DNA of 64,000 nucleotides from Manihot esculenta (taxonomy: Eukaryota > Streptophyta > Magnoliopsida > Malpighiales > Euphorbiaceae), in NCBI RefSeq assembly GCF_001659605.2, contig NC_035171.2, positions 1,123,050-1,187,049 on the forward strand. The letters run 5' to 3'. Numbering within the stretch: the stretch's first letter is position 1; each line of letters starts with the position of its first letter. Under the pieces are notes generated by a model. That model had not been told where the DNA came from. It searched no databases and was given only the letters and a program-made list of their open reading frames with translations. The position numbers and the translations under genes are program-made. This document shows positions 1 through 11,479 of this stretch, piece after piece.

Positions 1-186
1 GCCATAGCTCATATTGTCTCCCCAACTTGTATTGTATGTGTCAAGGTAGGGATTATGTCTTGGCTGTCCATAGAATCCTGTATGTGCTTGTTGAAGTTGT
101 TGGGCTTGACCTATACCATAATTTCTCACCATAGAGGTTAGTTCAGAAATTTGAGAAGAGAGAAAAGACATACTTACCGTAGCCAT
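1..186 (-). pseudogene. Athila-like gag fragment
   Basis: On the minus strand an open frame runs from an ATG at 186 to the window edge. It is rich in Gln, Tyr and Asn (for example GQAQQLQQAHTGFYGQPRH), which resembles the low-complexity C-terminal part of Athila-type gag. It lies only about 100 bp downstream of the primer-binding site, so most of gag seems to be missing. It is part of the minus-strand element whose 5' LTR is 312-1798. No host gene is proposed. Confidence 0.4.
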
Positions 187-290
187 GCTTGAAAGGTCTT
201 GGCAGTGCGTTCAATTTCAGGATCGTAAAGAAGAGCTTCTTTACGATCAGCCCTGGTCATAAAAGGAAAATACGTTAGTTAGATCAATTC

Positions 291-306
291 CCCGGCAACG
301 GCGCCA
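291..306 (-). other. Primer-binding site of Athila-like element
   Basis: The minus strand reads TGGCGCCGTTGCCGGG directly inside the LTR end. TGGCGCC-type primer-binding sites are typical of the Athila/Tat branch of plant Ty3 retrotransposons. The site sets the element's orientation: 5' LTR to the right, internal region running left out of the window. Confidence 0.75.
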
Positions 307-311
307 ATTTT

Positions 312-1798
312 TGATAAGCGGTTGTCGAAGCCGTCAAAAATAAACCTATTAAACAATCAACAATAAACTTGTAGATAGTGGCAATAGGGTCGAACCACAG
401 AGAATTGACACCAATGATTTTTCTAATAATGACTAGGTCAAGTAAATAACAAGTAAATAAAAGAGGGGGGTTTGATTTGATGAATTAAAACTAAATAGTA
501 AAAGAAAGCAATAATTTAAAGATGAGTAAATCAATAAGAGAAAAGCTTCTAGTTGAAGTATGGATCTATTTCAGATTGTTTAGAATTGATCATTGATTCT
601 TTAATACTCCTATTTATCTCAATAAATTAGTTTAGGATGTGGAAGACGCTTCTCACAATCCAAATTCCTCCTTAGTTCTAGTTTGATTAGGAAACGTTCG
701 CTAATCAAACACTAGTTAACAAGTTGCCAAGGAACGTCCTTGGGGCCTTTGGCATCGAACAACTGTTAACTGCATTAAGACTTAGAGAAACCTAATTCTA
801 ACCTTGCCAACCGCGTGGTCAAGTTTAGATCATGCAACTTGATTAAATTTGTGTTCAAATAATATAAGCAATTACGGACTTAAATTATTCAAACAATTGT
901 TACTCAAGCAATTAAAAGCAATAGGCCTAAATTGATTCTAAAAGCAAAGCAACAATTATAGAAAGATCAAATTGCATAAATATTGAAAATAAATAGAAGT
1001 TTAACAATGGAGATTTAAATCTCCCAATTCATCACAAATCTGAATTTTCCAACTTCAACTAGAAAGGAAAGTGTTTAGCCACTCATGGTGGACAAAATCA
1101 CAAAAGAAAAAAAAGAAAGAAGAGATTGCTGCGTTTCTGGAGAGTTTCTGAAGCTGAGAGATGATCAGAAGATGCCCCTTGCTGGTTTGGAGGTTGCTCT
1201 TTTATAGCTGAAGAATTTCATCCTTCTAGGGTTTTGAAATCCCTTTTTAATTTGGCTTGTGATTCCTCTTTTGATGTTGAATTTAATTGCAACTGGAATT
1301 CCTTAAGTGAGAAACTCTTTCGTGGCTCTTGGAATTGTTTTGGTAGTGATTGAGTTGGATTTGGACTTCTGAAAACTCAAAATTCGGTTTCCTGAACAAT
1401 TTCCCGCTCTGCTGTATTTTCTGCTGTCATTGTGATCGGGGCAGTGATTTGGGCAAATCACTGGTCCAATCACTTTCTGCAAGTCTGTGCTATCTCTGCT
1501 AGTGATCTGGGCAGTTTTTGCGAGTGATTTGACCAGTTTCTACGAGTGATTTGGGCAAATCACTGACCCAATCACTTCTGCCTGTTGCCTCCAGGTTTCT
1601 GCTTCAGCTTGATTTGGGCAGTGATTTGGGCAAATCACTGACCCAATCACTTTTCTGTCATTTTCTGCACTTTTTCTCCATTTTTCCAATTTCTTCTTTT
1701 TTCTGTAAAAACAAGGTAAAAATCATAAATTAAGCTAAATAATGTGTAAATAAACAATAATAAAGATCATAAAAATGTGCCTAAATTATGCTTGATCA
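312..1798 (-). mobile_element. 5' LTR of Athila-like Ty3 retrotransposon
   Basis: The unit starts TGATAAGCGG and ends CTTGATCA on the plus strand, so on its coding strand it runs TGATCAAGCATAA to ...CTTATCA, with TG..CA ends. The primer-binding site follows five bases further on. The length of 1,487 bp is usual for Athila LTRs. Near 1444-1640 there are three copies of the near-palindrome GTGATTTGGGCAAATCAC. Only the start of the internal region is in the window. The right boundary (1798) is inferred from the TG/CA ends; no target-site duplication could be tested. Confidence 0.7.
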
Positions 1799-2517
1799 CT
1801 CTGCACATGTGTATGACCATTATTTTATTTGCTCTTGGACCAAAATTGTCATCATAGAGCCTAAGATGCCAGTATTGCTCTCAGGCTGTCATTATTTTAT
1901 CACACTTGAGATGCCAGTATTATCTACAGGGAACATATTATGAGCACACCTGAGATGCCAGTATTATCTACAGGGAACATATTATGAGTGTATGCGGATT
2001 CTATTTTTCACAGTTTATTTGTATTAATTGACTTAAATTGTATTTGTTCAACTGACTTATTTTAGCTAAATATTTGGTACTATTAAGTACCTAAACTTTA
2101 TCTTTTCCCCTTTGTTATTTATTTATCCGCTCACTGAGTATTTCGTACTCACCCTTATACTTTTAATATTTCAGTTCCTTTTTGGTGATCCGCTCAGCAG
2201 TCCTCATCTCCTAGTTTGTCCTTCCTTCCCCATCATCCTCTCAGAGTCTAGAGGAAGTCGGACCAATCTAAGTCTTTTGTCATTTCTTTTTGTAATTTTG
2301 AAAGATCATATATAGATTGTACATTCCAGTGAAGCATGTATTTTGTTTAATGTATATATATTATGAATTGACTAGATCCATCATCAGTTTTCTCTTATAT
2401 GTTTAATATTTGAAAACTATAGCAGGTTATATGTATTTATATGTATAAATATTAGGGGAAGTTCTGTCAGTTTTCCAGGTCATATTCGTCTCTACAGATT
2501 AGAGAATGGGTGTGACA
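1799..2517 (+). mobile_element. Truncated LTR remnant (Ty3 type)
   Basis: The segment ends in GGGTGTGACA, a common LTR end. It also contains a GCTCACTGAG...ACTCACCC stretch that resembles the 3' part of the 12371-14541 LTR (GCTCACTGGGC...ACTCACCCC near 14060). Its left end is cut where the Athila LTR begins, so it is probably the older host of that insertion. A 44-bp sequence is repeated twice at 1901-1988. Family assignment is an inference. Confidence 0.4.
1901..1988. repeat. 44-bp tandem duplication
   Basis: Two consecutive 44-bp units contain GAGATGCCAGTATTATCTAC and differ at about one position. They lie in the LTR remnant and look like a local duplication. Confidence 0.75.
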
Positions 2518-3089
2518 TGACACGTCCGTACGTATAGGCCTGAGTGACATAGACAGGTAGCACAATAGCAGGGAGGCGGGAGACGTCAGGAGCAGGTAAA
2601 AAAGGAGAAGGGATCTTCTTTGGGGGGTCTACTTCTTCTGACTTCTTCCTCAGCTCTATATTTTTATTTTTCTCTGCAACTCTTGCCTATCCATATTACA
2701 CTAGTTTATGAATCTGACTTGAACGTCAGAGGGTCTCCACCGAGACATCTCCGGTAGACCCCTGACCATCTTTTCTTATTTTGCAGGTTTTTTCATCAAA
2801 TAGAACATTGAGAGACCCATTTAAAGGAGCAAGAAGAAAATCAGATCTATCATGGAGTAAGAGGAATATCAGATTTATCATATACAAGCACAGAAAGTGG
2901 GCATGCATGCATGCAATTTTTATTCTAACAAGCATGCAAACATATGCTTACATTATTTATATGAAACCACATAAAAAACTGCTAGATCATGATACATTTC
3001 CATTACGAGTTTTTCTACATAATAGGGTGACTTGGACGTCTGATCTCTTGATCTTATTATGACGAGGAAGAGTACGCAATCCATCTTAA
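2518..3089. other. Intergenic, start of duplicated segment
   Basis: No gene is recognised. From about 2890 rightwards the sequence matches 14725 onwards (shared GCAGAAAGTGGGCATGCATG-type start), which marks the left edge of the segmental duplication. The part before 2890 has no counterpart in copy 2. Confidence 0.5.
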
Positions 3090-5241
3090 TTATGATTTGC
3101 GAGCGAAGCTTTTCAAAGTAGACAATGGAAATGTGCGCTCCCTTCCAAGCCTGACCGAATTAACATAATCTATAGGACTATGCGCAGAAATTCCAGGAAG
3201 CACCAGCCCCATTATCCTGAATAATGTGCAGAACCAACTCTCTTGATACTCTGGTCCATGTGTGTGGCTTATCACAAAACTCCTTATGATTTCCCACAGT
3301 GCATTCACCCGCATAGGGATCATGTGCTTCAATGAAAAGAAATTTCTATTTGGTTCCTCGTCCATAAACTTCAAATAACAAATTCACAACATACAAATCA
3401 GATTTCTTCATAAAAAACTAATAATTGAAAATGAATGTTAAATTTTGATGTGTTTTAAGTGAGATACGTACTCGGCCAAAGTATCGGCTATCATAGTAAA
3501 GGCAGACTCCAAAGTGCTTGAAAGCGAAGATCTTGTCATCGAAAGGTACCCTAGGCACCATGTCATTAGAGTAAACTACCCTATAGTATCTATTATTTGG
3601 GTAGTTCAAATGGGCTTCCATGAATGTCCCTAGCTGTGCATCGCCGATCCTTGGCTGCCCAAATGTGTATATATTTAGCAACCTTTGGATCATCTCCGTC
3701 TCCTCTTGTATCACCAGCACGCAAGGGAATAATATAGCCAGTGCACCGCCTAAGCTATGTCCAGTAACAACAAATTTTGCATTCCTGTGTTCCTTTAGTA
3801 AGTTCTTGAGTGTCAACGACACAGCATAGTATGCACTCTTTTTCGCCTTTTCCTTAACGGACGCCTCAGACTCACCAATTACATGCAAGAAACTTGTATG
3901 CTTCCTCCGAAGTTGATTTTGGAAGGTGGTAGCATCTCCTCTGCTACCTAAACCCAAGGCTTCTAAAAATCCAATATGGAGTTTTCCTACTTTCGGTACC
4001 TCGTACCAGGAGAAATCGAAATCAGTACTCCAGTCTTGTGCATTGAAAGGTTCCGTACCTCTAAAGCTGATCACTATCAAGTTTGCATCTTTGGGCTTGT
4101 CAGTAATGATGAACACTTGGGTATTGCTCTCCTTCTGGTTTTCTGTCCGATTAATAAAAGAATGAGATATAGTTAAGCTCGACTCAAGAAAACAAACACA
4201 TAAGAACGGCAACGTAATGAGAAATTTTGTATTTTCTTACCATTCCAGCAGTTGTAAAAGGCCTCGAAGTGCATCTGTTTTCGTCAAAATTACATATCAG
4301 ATAGATTATAGATGAAGATATATATGTATATTGCATCAGAAAAGGTCAAAGAGAAGAGAGATCATAAGAATGAGAAGTAGTGCTTGCCTTCCAGTGATTT
4401 TCGACGACATTTTTAACAACTTTCTCATTCTCATAAACAAGCTTGGATGCCATGATACAAAGATCCATGAGATATCGATTCCCCAGTTCTGATCTTACGT
4501 TATGTGAGTCTGAATTAACAGAATCATCTGCTTTCTCAGACAAGAATACAGTCCTATAGAGGTCTATTCGTCCATCCAGTTGCCCAATTGTGCTAATAAA
4601 ATTTTCTGAGCCTCTCCTTGGTATCTTCAGCTTTCCTGTGATAATTCCACCATATATTATTGCAGCAGATAGTAATAATAATAATATGCTTATGAGAGAG
4701 AGAGAGGTAGAGTTGATATTCCACCATATATTATTGCAGCAGATAGTAATAATAATAATATGCTTATGAGAGAGAGAGAGGTAGAGTTGATACCCTGAAG
4801 AAAATTACTACATATGCTGCAGAAGCCACCATTCTGAGAAATAAGGTTGAGAAAGAAATCAACCAAATAGCCAAAGTATTTCAATGGGGTGTTAATAAGG
4901 GCAAGGATCCTGCGAATGATAATGGACACCAGCAAAATCCATCTGTGATCAACGGCTGCACCACCCTTGACTGTCTCCTCAGAGCTATCCAAGAAGTTCA
5001 TTCCACTCTTCGTGTTATTCCCCACCATGTACTTGAATATGTCTCTTTTTCTTCCCTTATTTGGGTTCACAATCAGGAAGTTTGGAGGAAGACTCACGGT
5101 GGTGGTCATGGCTTCTGGCTTCTGATGATCACTCGCTTCACTACTCTTTTTCCTCAATTTGTTCAAGGCTGTGTTCAGTATGGGGCGAGCAAGCAGAAGT
5201 ATGAACGTATTTATAGGAAGAGTTTGCATCAAATTTTCCAA
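3090..5241 (-). CDS. Oil-body lipase OBL1-like, copy 1
   Basis: Predicted class 3 triacylglycerol lipase of the OBL1 family, which hydrolyses storage lipid at oil bodies. Five exons join in frame: 5241-4794, 4635-4388, 4274-4241, 4142-3472, 3368-3090 (559 aa). A hydrophobic stretch near residues 100-130 (SIIIRRILALINTP...YLVDFFLNL) fits a membrane or oil-body anchor. The lipase domain has the GHSLGG nucleophile elbow (Ser about 373), a likely catalytic Asp in SNDMVP (about 437) and a candidate His in SAHSP (about 530). Intron 2 uses a GC donor (AAG|GCAAGC), and exon 3 is only 34 bp. No frameshift or stop is seen. It differs from copy 2 at three residues in my reading. The family is clear; substrate and tissue are inferred from homologues. 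Confidence 0.9.
4644..4791. repeat. 74-bp duplication in intron 1 of lipase copy 1
   Basis: A 74-bp segment containing ATTCCACCATATATTATTGC and a GA-rich tract is present twice in tandem. The equivalent intron of copy 2 (16470-16555) has one unit, so the duplication arose after the gene duplication, or was lost from copy 2. Confidence 0.85.
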
Positions 5242-6828
5242 GAGTTATGATTAGCACAATACATTGATCTATGAATATTATTTGCCTTGTCTAGCTATTT
5301 ATAAATTTATTTTTGTAATTACAATTTTTGGAGAAGAAGCTAATACTAAAATTTTCAAAGCTGATATTAAAATAAATTAAAACTGTAATAAGTGTAATCT
5401 CATGGGATTTGAAACAAACATATGAATATTTCTATTCGGTTCGATTGGGTAGTCTCGATTTATAGAGTATGAAGATACAACCACCGACACCATCAACCTT
5501 ATTGATATTCGAAATGAGCAGGTCGACCTCTTCAAATCATGGAGTCAACATATCAATTTTTGTAAAGCATGCGGGACCATACTAGAGTCATAATTGCACA
5601 TGTAATAGGGCTGATTAAAGTAATGTATACGACAAAATATGATAATAAATATGGATTGAATTTGCCGGTCATTTACACTTCCGATATGATGGAACTTAAC
5701 GCTAAATGCCAATCATTATATATTTGATTGATCTAGTCTCAAATGGAAATAAATTTCTCTTTAAAGAGTTCTTCTTTGAAAGGCTCTCAAACCCACTCAT
5801 AAATGAATTCTTCTAGAAATTCCTTTTGAATGTTTTATTATTATTTACTTTTTTTTTATATTATTAAATTTTAGATAATTATTTTTTATCTAACTTGAAC
5901 TTCAAATAGTCTTTTTCAAATAGTCTTTTTTCGATTCACTTGATTTTGTATATCCCTTTTCTCAAGATCAAATATAGAGGGACCTATACAAAACCTATCA
6001 CAGATCAATAATAAATTCATCGAATTGAGTATTAGTTCAAGTGTCTGGCTACCTTGCTAAATCTCGTATCATTACATATTTAATTAATTAAATGTCATTG
6101 GTATATAATATATTTTTTAATATTAATTAAGAATACCATGGGCTAAATCTATAAATATAAACATGGGTTATTATCAATTGTAGTAACTGTAAAAGAGTAC
6201 AAATCATCAGAAATACCAATTATAGTTTATCAAAGTTAATTTCTCTTCGTCACATATACATAAACGTTGAGTTTTTATTTTTTTTAATTTGAATAACCTT
6301 TATAAAATTATTAAGATGTGACTTAATTTATTAGATACAATCGATAATAATTAGTTTTTCTTAATAAAGGATTAGAGATATAAATATTTAAACTTAAATA
6401 TTTAAACATGTGATTATTGCCGTTCATATTCTTTGAATAATTCACTTATTTGTTTTACAGGTCTGCGATTATTAATGATAATGAGAGCTCTTCCATTTTC
6501 AATAAACTTCAAATTAAATATATGAAAAAAAAAAACTCAAATTTAAAATTTCTCTTGTTTTTCATGCCTTAATAGAAGGCAATAAAAAATAAAAAAATTA
6601 GATTACTCATTAATTAGTTTAGAATTATAATTTATTGAAAAATTCACATCTTACGTATCTAACAATTAATGAAAATTGAAAATTTTAATTGATTTCTTAC
6701 ACAAAATATTCATGATTTTTATACCTTAAAAAAAAAAGTCTTTTAAATTTTATATATTTGAGATATATTTATATAATTCCATTCAGGTATTTTATATAGA
6801 TAAAAGATTTTAATATATTGATTAAGAG
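5242..6828. other. Intergenic, upstream of lipase copy 1
   Basis: AT-rich promoter-side DNA. The first 40-100 bp upstream of the ATG match copy 2 closely; beyond about 5340 the two copies diverge strongly but remain alignable (for example ACCATGGGCTAAATCTATAA in both). No coding sequence is recognised. Confidence 0.5.
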
Positions 6829-6942
6829 ATAGTCTGATTAGCACTCTGAGACTTAGTCTGGTGAAAAGTGCATCCTGATAGACCTGAAAGGTCTAAAGCT
6901 CAACTTTCCTAACTCCTATTAAAAAAAAAAATAGTCTGATTA
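6829..6942 (+). mobile_element. Short SINE with 12-bp target-site duplication
   Basis: A 90-bp body (6841-6930) ends in a ten-A tail and is flanked by perfect 12-bp direct repeats, ATAGTCTGATTA (6829-6840 and 6931-6942). The body contains a tRNA-like A-box region (ACTTAGTCTGGTGAAAAGTG) and a B-box-like stretch (GGTCTAAAGCTCAACTTTCC). Body, A tail and variable-length duplication are what a tRNA-derived SINE leaves behind. I found no matching copy in the duplicated segment. Confidence 0.75.
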
Positions 6943-8557
6943 ATTTTTTTTTTATTTTTAAAATCTATTTACCAGCTATATTGCGACTTTTTCGTTGTAC
7001 TGTTTACCAATTATACTTCATCTTTACCAATTATACTTCATCATTGTGCTTATAATTAAAAAAAAAAAAAAAAGAACTCGTAATGTACTGGGTAAGATGG
7101 ATTTAGGCATTCGCATCACGTGTGTTGTGTTGATTCATGAGCAGTATTTACTGTGAGATGTGACGGTTAGTTATTATGGCCGCCCTCGTTTAAAACGTTG
7201 AACTAATTATTACCTTGACAGCCTCAAATACAACAAAATTTTCATCAAGTTATTTCCTGTCCTAACCAACCAACATTGACTTACAAACAATCATATTAAT
7301 ATTGTAAAGGAAGAAAACAAACGCTATACACATGAGCTTTGAAGCAAATGGCTGGCCGGCAGAGCAAGTCTGCTGAGTTCCTGCGAAAACTGACTTCGTT
7401 TTAACCTTATCAAAAACCAAATGATTCTCTCCATGAAGATGCATGGTAGACAGAGATACTAATGCAGATCGTGCATGCATTCATTCATATCTCTTGGGAT
7501 AACGCAATTATTGATAAATATTATAAACTGTCGGTTTCTCTATTATTCATAATAATGGATCTATTTTATTAAATATGTTTTCTTTTATTGAAATGATTGA
7601 AAATTGAATTATTGTAAAATGATATATGATTTTAATTTTTAATTAAAAAATTAAATTATTTCATTTTAAATATGAAAATTAATAAAAATGAATAAACTGT
7701 TAGCCGCCGATTTGTGCATATTGTAAATGTTTTCAGTAATTGAAATAAAGAATCCTATATATAGAGAGATAGGATTCTTTTTAGTAATATAAAGAAATTA
7801 AAAAAGACAAATTATTATGATTATTTATTGTAGTTTTGTCTTATTGTAGTTTATTTTATTGAAAGAAATTAATAGCCAAAAAAAGACAAATTATTATGAT
7901 TATTTTCTTACGTAGAATAAAATTTCCTACCAACTTTCTGAATTCTCCTATACACCCTACATATCACGTTTTAATGGAGCAATATTCAGTTTAAATTAAA
8001 AAATTAATTAAATTAAATTAATTTAAAATTTTTATTTATTTTTATTTATTTTCATTCGATACAATTTTTAAATTTTAAAAATTTTAATTATTTTAATTTA
8101 ATTTAATTTTAATTAAAAAAATTAAATTAAACCTATTAACAGTAGTAATATATTATTTTTAGTAATATAAAGAAATTAGATCATATTAAAATTAAAATTT
8201 AAAATATAAAAAATAAAAAATTTATTAAAAATTTAAATTTTTTAATTAAATTTTAAAATATTAAAAATAAAATATAAAAGATAAAAAATTTATTAAAAAT
8301 TTAAATCAATCAAATTTAATTAAATCAGATCAGTTCAATTTAATTTAATTTTTAATTAAAATTGATTCGATTCAATTTTTATAAATACTAAAATTTTAAT
8401 TTTTATTTTATTCAAGTTGGATTTAATTTACGGAACTGATCAAATGTTAATTTTTAATTTCAAGCATGGATTAGTGCCCAATTTTACATTTATATTTATT
8501 AAGGAAGTTTAATTAAATTTATTTTTAAGTTGTCAGTTTAAATTCAGTTTTGCACAA
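6943..8557. other. Intergenic, duplicated AT-rich segment
   Basis: No gene. The stretch from about 7180 (TTATTATGGCCGCCCTCGTT) to 8557 aligns with 18344-19567 with small insertions and deletions. It is mostly A/T runs with many AATTTAAATT-type words. Confidence 0.5.
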
Positions 8558-9639
8558 TTTTTTTAAGGAAAAATTACTTTTTAGTCCCTGAGATATAGCG
8601 TAATTAACGGATTCGTCTCTCTATTTTTAGAACCCAACACTTTCACCCCTGAGGTTTAATTCCGTCAAAATTCAAGGTCCCTCCGTCAAAAATTTCTGTT
8701 AAGTTAATGATTTTCACCTGATCAAAGGAAAGAGAATAAATATAATCCCAAAAATACCCCTATCAATAATAAAATGAAAAAATACTATTTAGTCCCTATA
8801 GTATGGAAAAACTCGCTACTTAGTCCCTCAATTTTGAAAAATATATTAAAATGTCTCTAATATTTTAAAAAGTCTACTAGTTAGTTCCTCTATTAATTTT
8901 ATCACTAAATATTTTACTATTTAGTCCCTATAGTTTAGAAAAAAAATTAATTAGTCCCTCAAATTATTAAAAAATTTACTAATTAGTCACTCCATATCAT
9001 GGAAATTTTAGATTTTTTTTTATAACACTTAACGACTGAAATTAACGGAAAGACTAACTAGTAAATTTTTTAAAATATTATAGACATTTTAATGAATTTT
9101 TAAAATGGCGAGCAGTGATCGATGACGAACAGTATCACAAAAAATATTTATATTGAGTTTTAACTTTTTATTTTTAATAATTTAAATTTTATATATTTTG
9201 ATTTTTATTATTTTTACTGAATTTGAATCTTAAATTTATTAAAATTTTTATTTGTTTATGGAAATTGAGTTTGAGATTTTCTTCCTTGAATTTTGACGAA
9301 ATTATACTTTAGGGACTAAAATGTTGAATTCAAAAAATAGAGGGACAAATATGTTAATTATGTAATATCTTAGGGACAAAAATGTATTTTTTCCTTCAAT
9401 TCTTTGAGAGAGGGACCTATAAATTTGTAGGAATTAAATTTCAGGGACTAAAGTATTGAGTTCTAAAAAGGGTAATTCGGTCATTTTTCCTATCACTAAC
9501 GGCATTTTTGACGGAGGGACCTCTAATTTTGACGGAATTAAATCTCAGGGACGAAAGCGTTGGATTCTAAAAATAGAGGGACGAATATGTTAATTACGCT
9601 ATACTTCAAGGACTAAAAAGTAATTTTCCCTTTTTTTAA
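8558..9639. mobile_element. Non-autonomous MULE-like element with long terminal inverted repeats
   Basis: The element body is 8567-9630. Its ends are long inverted repeats of roughly 130 bp (left GGAAAAATTACTTTTTAGTC, right the complement with a few mismatches). It is flanked by a perfect 9-bp duplication TTTTTTTAA (8558-8566 and 9631-9639). Long TIRs and a 9-bp duplication are typical of Mutator-like elements. No transposase frame is present. The interior repeats TTAGTCCCT-type words on both strands. Copy 2 of the segmental duplication reads straight through TTTTTTTAA near 19569, so the insertion is absent there. Confidence 0.8.
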
Positions 9640-10225
9640 ACAAAAATCTAAGAATTGAACTTTTCTCTAATTAAAAAATTATGAAATTGAGTTTTTAAAT
9701 TTAAATAATAAATTAAGAAAAATAATAATTTAATTAAATTTTGTATTATTGAGCTAAATAAATTAAATTAAAATTCTTAAATTAATTCAAATAAAAAAAA
9801 ATAAAACTAACTGCATTAAACATGCGCAATAAAATCGGAGTAAAATTCCAAAAAAAAAAAAAAATGGGAGTGAAAAATGTGCGTATAGCTGTGCCTGCTG
9901 CCATGAATGGTTCATGCACTGTCCAACTCCCATTTGGTTTGTCTCAACTCCGATGCTTTTTTTTTTTTCCTCTTTAAAATATGAAGATAATATTTATGAG
10001 TTAAAATTTCAACCATCCTAAATATTATCCATTTCACATGATTTATTTTATAAAAAAAATTTAAATAATTTTTTTATAAAATTATATTTTTTTAAATAAA
10101 AACTTTGAAAATTTAAAAAAATAATTCTTTCAGGGAAAACAAAAAATTGATAAAAAAACATTAAAAGTTTAGTTAAATATTTATATAATCTTTAATTTTA
10201 AACGAAGAAGAGTATAATAAATTTA
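9640..10225. other. Intergenic, end of duplicated segment
   Basis: AT-rich, with no gene. Similarity to copy 2 (19570-19672) ends at about 9800; the remainder is unique up to the retrotransposon block. Confidence 0.5.
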
Positions 10226-10701
10226 TGATGACCGCTGGATTTCTCCATCTCGGACTGGACCAGACCCATGTCAAAAGCCCATCGTGCGGGGGCTTCCAGG
10301 CTTCCCCTATAAACCTGGTCTAGCCCGTCTTCCTTCAGACCGGACTCCTACTAAGATCTCCTGTCAAGCCGGCTCAGAGATCAGATCTCTCTTGAGCTCC
10401 AGCTTTAATCTCGTCGTCCGGCCCAGTCCGGAAGGGAAAGAGCAGTCAGCCACTTCACTTGGAGGGACCCACCACATGCGTTTCAGAAGGAATCGATGGC
10501 AGTAACACATGGGTCCGGAATCTGATATCCTCGTACGCCCATATCAACGCGGCAGGGACACGTGTTCCAATAGCAGCAATATCGTTATACGTCACTAGCA
10601 GACAAAAGGAACAGATAAAAGGAGAAATACTCTCCTCTAGGTCTAAACTTTTCCAATTTTACAGAACCCTTGTAAAACCCTATTTTCTGAATCTTAGATC
10701 A
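10226..10701 (+). mobile_element. 5' LTR of Tat-like Ty3 retrotransposon
   Basis: The unit begins TGATGACCGCTGG and ends TTAGATCA. A TGGCGCCGTCTGTGGGAA primer-binding site (10707-10724) follows five bases later, a combination typical of Tat/Retand-type plant Ty3 elements. It is GC-rich compared with its surroundings. The exact left end could also be 10229; no matching right LTR was found. Confidence 0.65.
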
Positions 10702-10706
10702 TCAAG

Positions 10707-10724
10707 TGGCGCCGTCTGTGGGAA
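10707..10724 (+). other. Primer-binding site of Tat-like element
   Basis: TGGCGCCGTCTGTGGGAA lies just after the LTR end and sets the plus-strand orientation of this element. Confidence 0.7.
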
Positions 10725-10782
10725 CGAATGAGATCTTTTCATTGCCGGAGTTCCACTCTTACAATACCCACTGAGATCCACA

Positions 10783-11106
10783 ATGGCTAACCACAACGAA
10801 AACAACGTCACTCCAAATGACCTGAGCTCTGCCCAAGAGGGGCAGCAGTTCTCCTTTTCCAGTCCTACAACTCCAAACAATCAACCACCTATCCCTTTCA
10901 ACCCCTCGCCAAGCCTGGCAGGGAATGCTTCCGCCGCTACCTTGTCCAACCAGGACCTCCAAACCATCGCCCTCCAACTACAAAACACCGCCCACTGGCT
11001 GGGGCAGATAATGCAGCAACGGGGCTTTAGCACCCCAACAAACGTATTGCCAGTGGTAGAAGAGCCCCAGACCAATGAACCTCAACCTACCTTCAACCAT
11101 CCCTAA
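10783..11106 (+). pseudogene. Tat-like gag N-terminal fragment
   Basis: A 107-residue frame starts MANHNENNVTPNDL about 60 bp after the primer-binding site, the usual place for gag. It is Pro-, Gln- and Asn-rich, then stops early. A second, shifted frame (11075-11284) with a basic KPEKGREELGKKKKPEG stretch follows, so gag is broken by a frameshift or deletion. No pol domains follow, so the element is non-autonomous or decayed. Confidence 0.5.
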
Positions 11107-11479
11107 ACAGTTAGCCGTGAAACCGGAGAAAGGGAGAGAAGAGCTGGGGAAGAAAAAGAAACCGGAAGGACAAAGGCCTCAGCCGAACCCACCAGCGCAG
11201 ACACTCAGGAGAATGGGAGCAGGGCCAGTGAATGATGGGTCCAGTGGAACCATTAACATGATCGTTGGAGGAACAAAAGGATGAATGAGCTGGTGAAGCG
11301 GAAGAGGTACTTTCCTTAGAATATTTGTGAAAAGAAATTCATGTACTACGAAAACATGAATAAATGAAATAACACCATCTTATAACAAAGCAATGATTAT
11401 CTCTATTATTGTGAGTATTAACTCTCTCAGGAAAAGAAAAGAACAGATATCAGAAGACCTCCTTGAGACATATAGACCT
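11107..11479. mobile_element. Tat-like element internal DNA without intact gene
   Basis: Continuation of the element between the gag remnant and the tandem repeat. Only short frames are present and no protease or polymerase motif was recognised. Confidence 0.4.

Noticed and set aside
10226..10701. Right-hand LTR for the Tat-like element
   Set aside because: I looked for a second copy of the 10226-10701 sequence to the right and saw none, so I do not call a full element.
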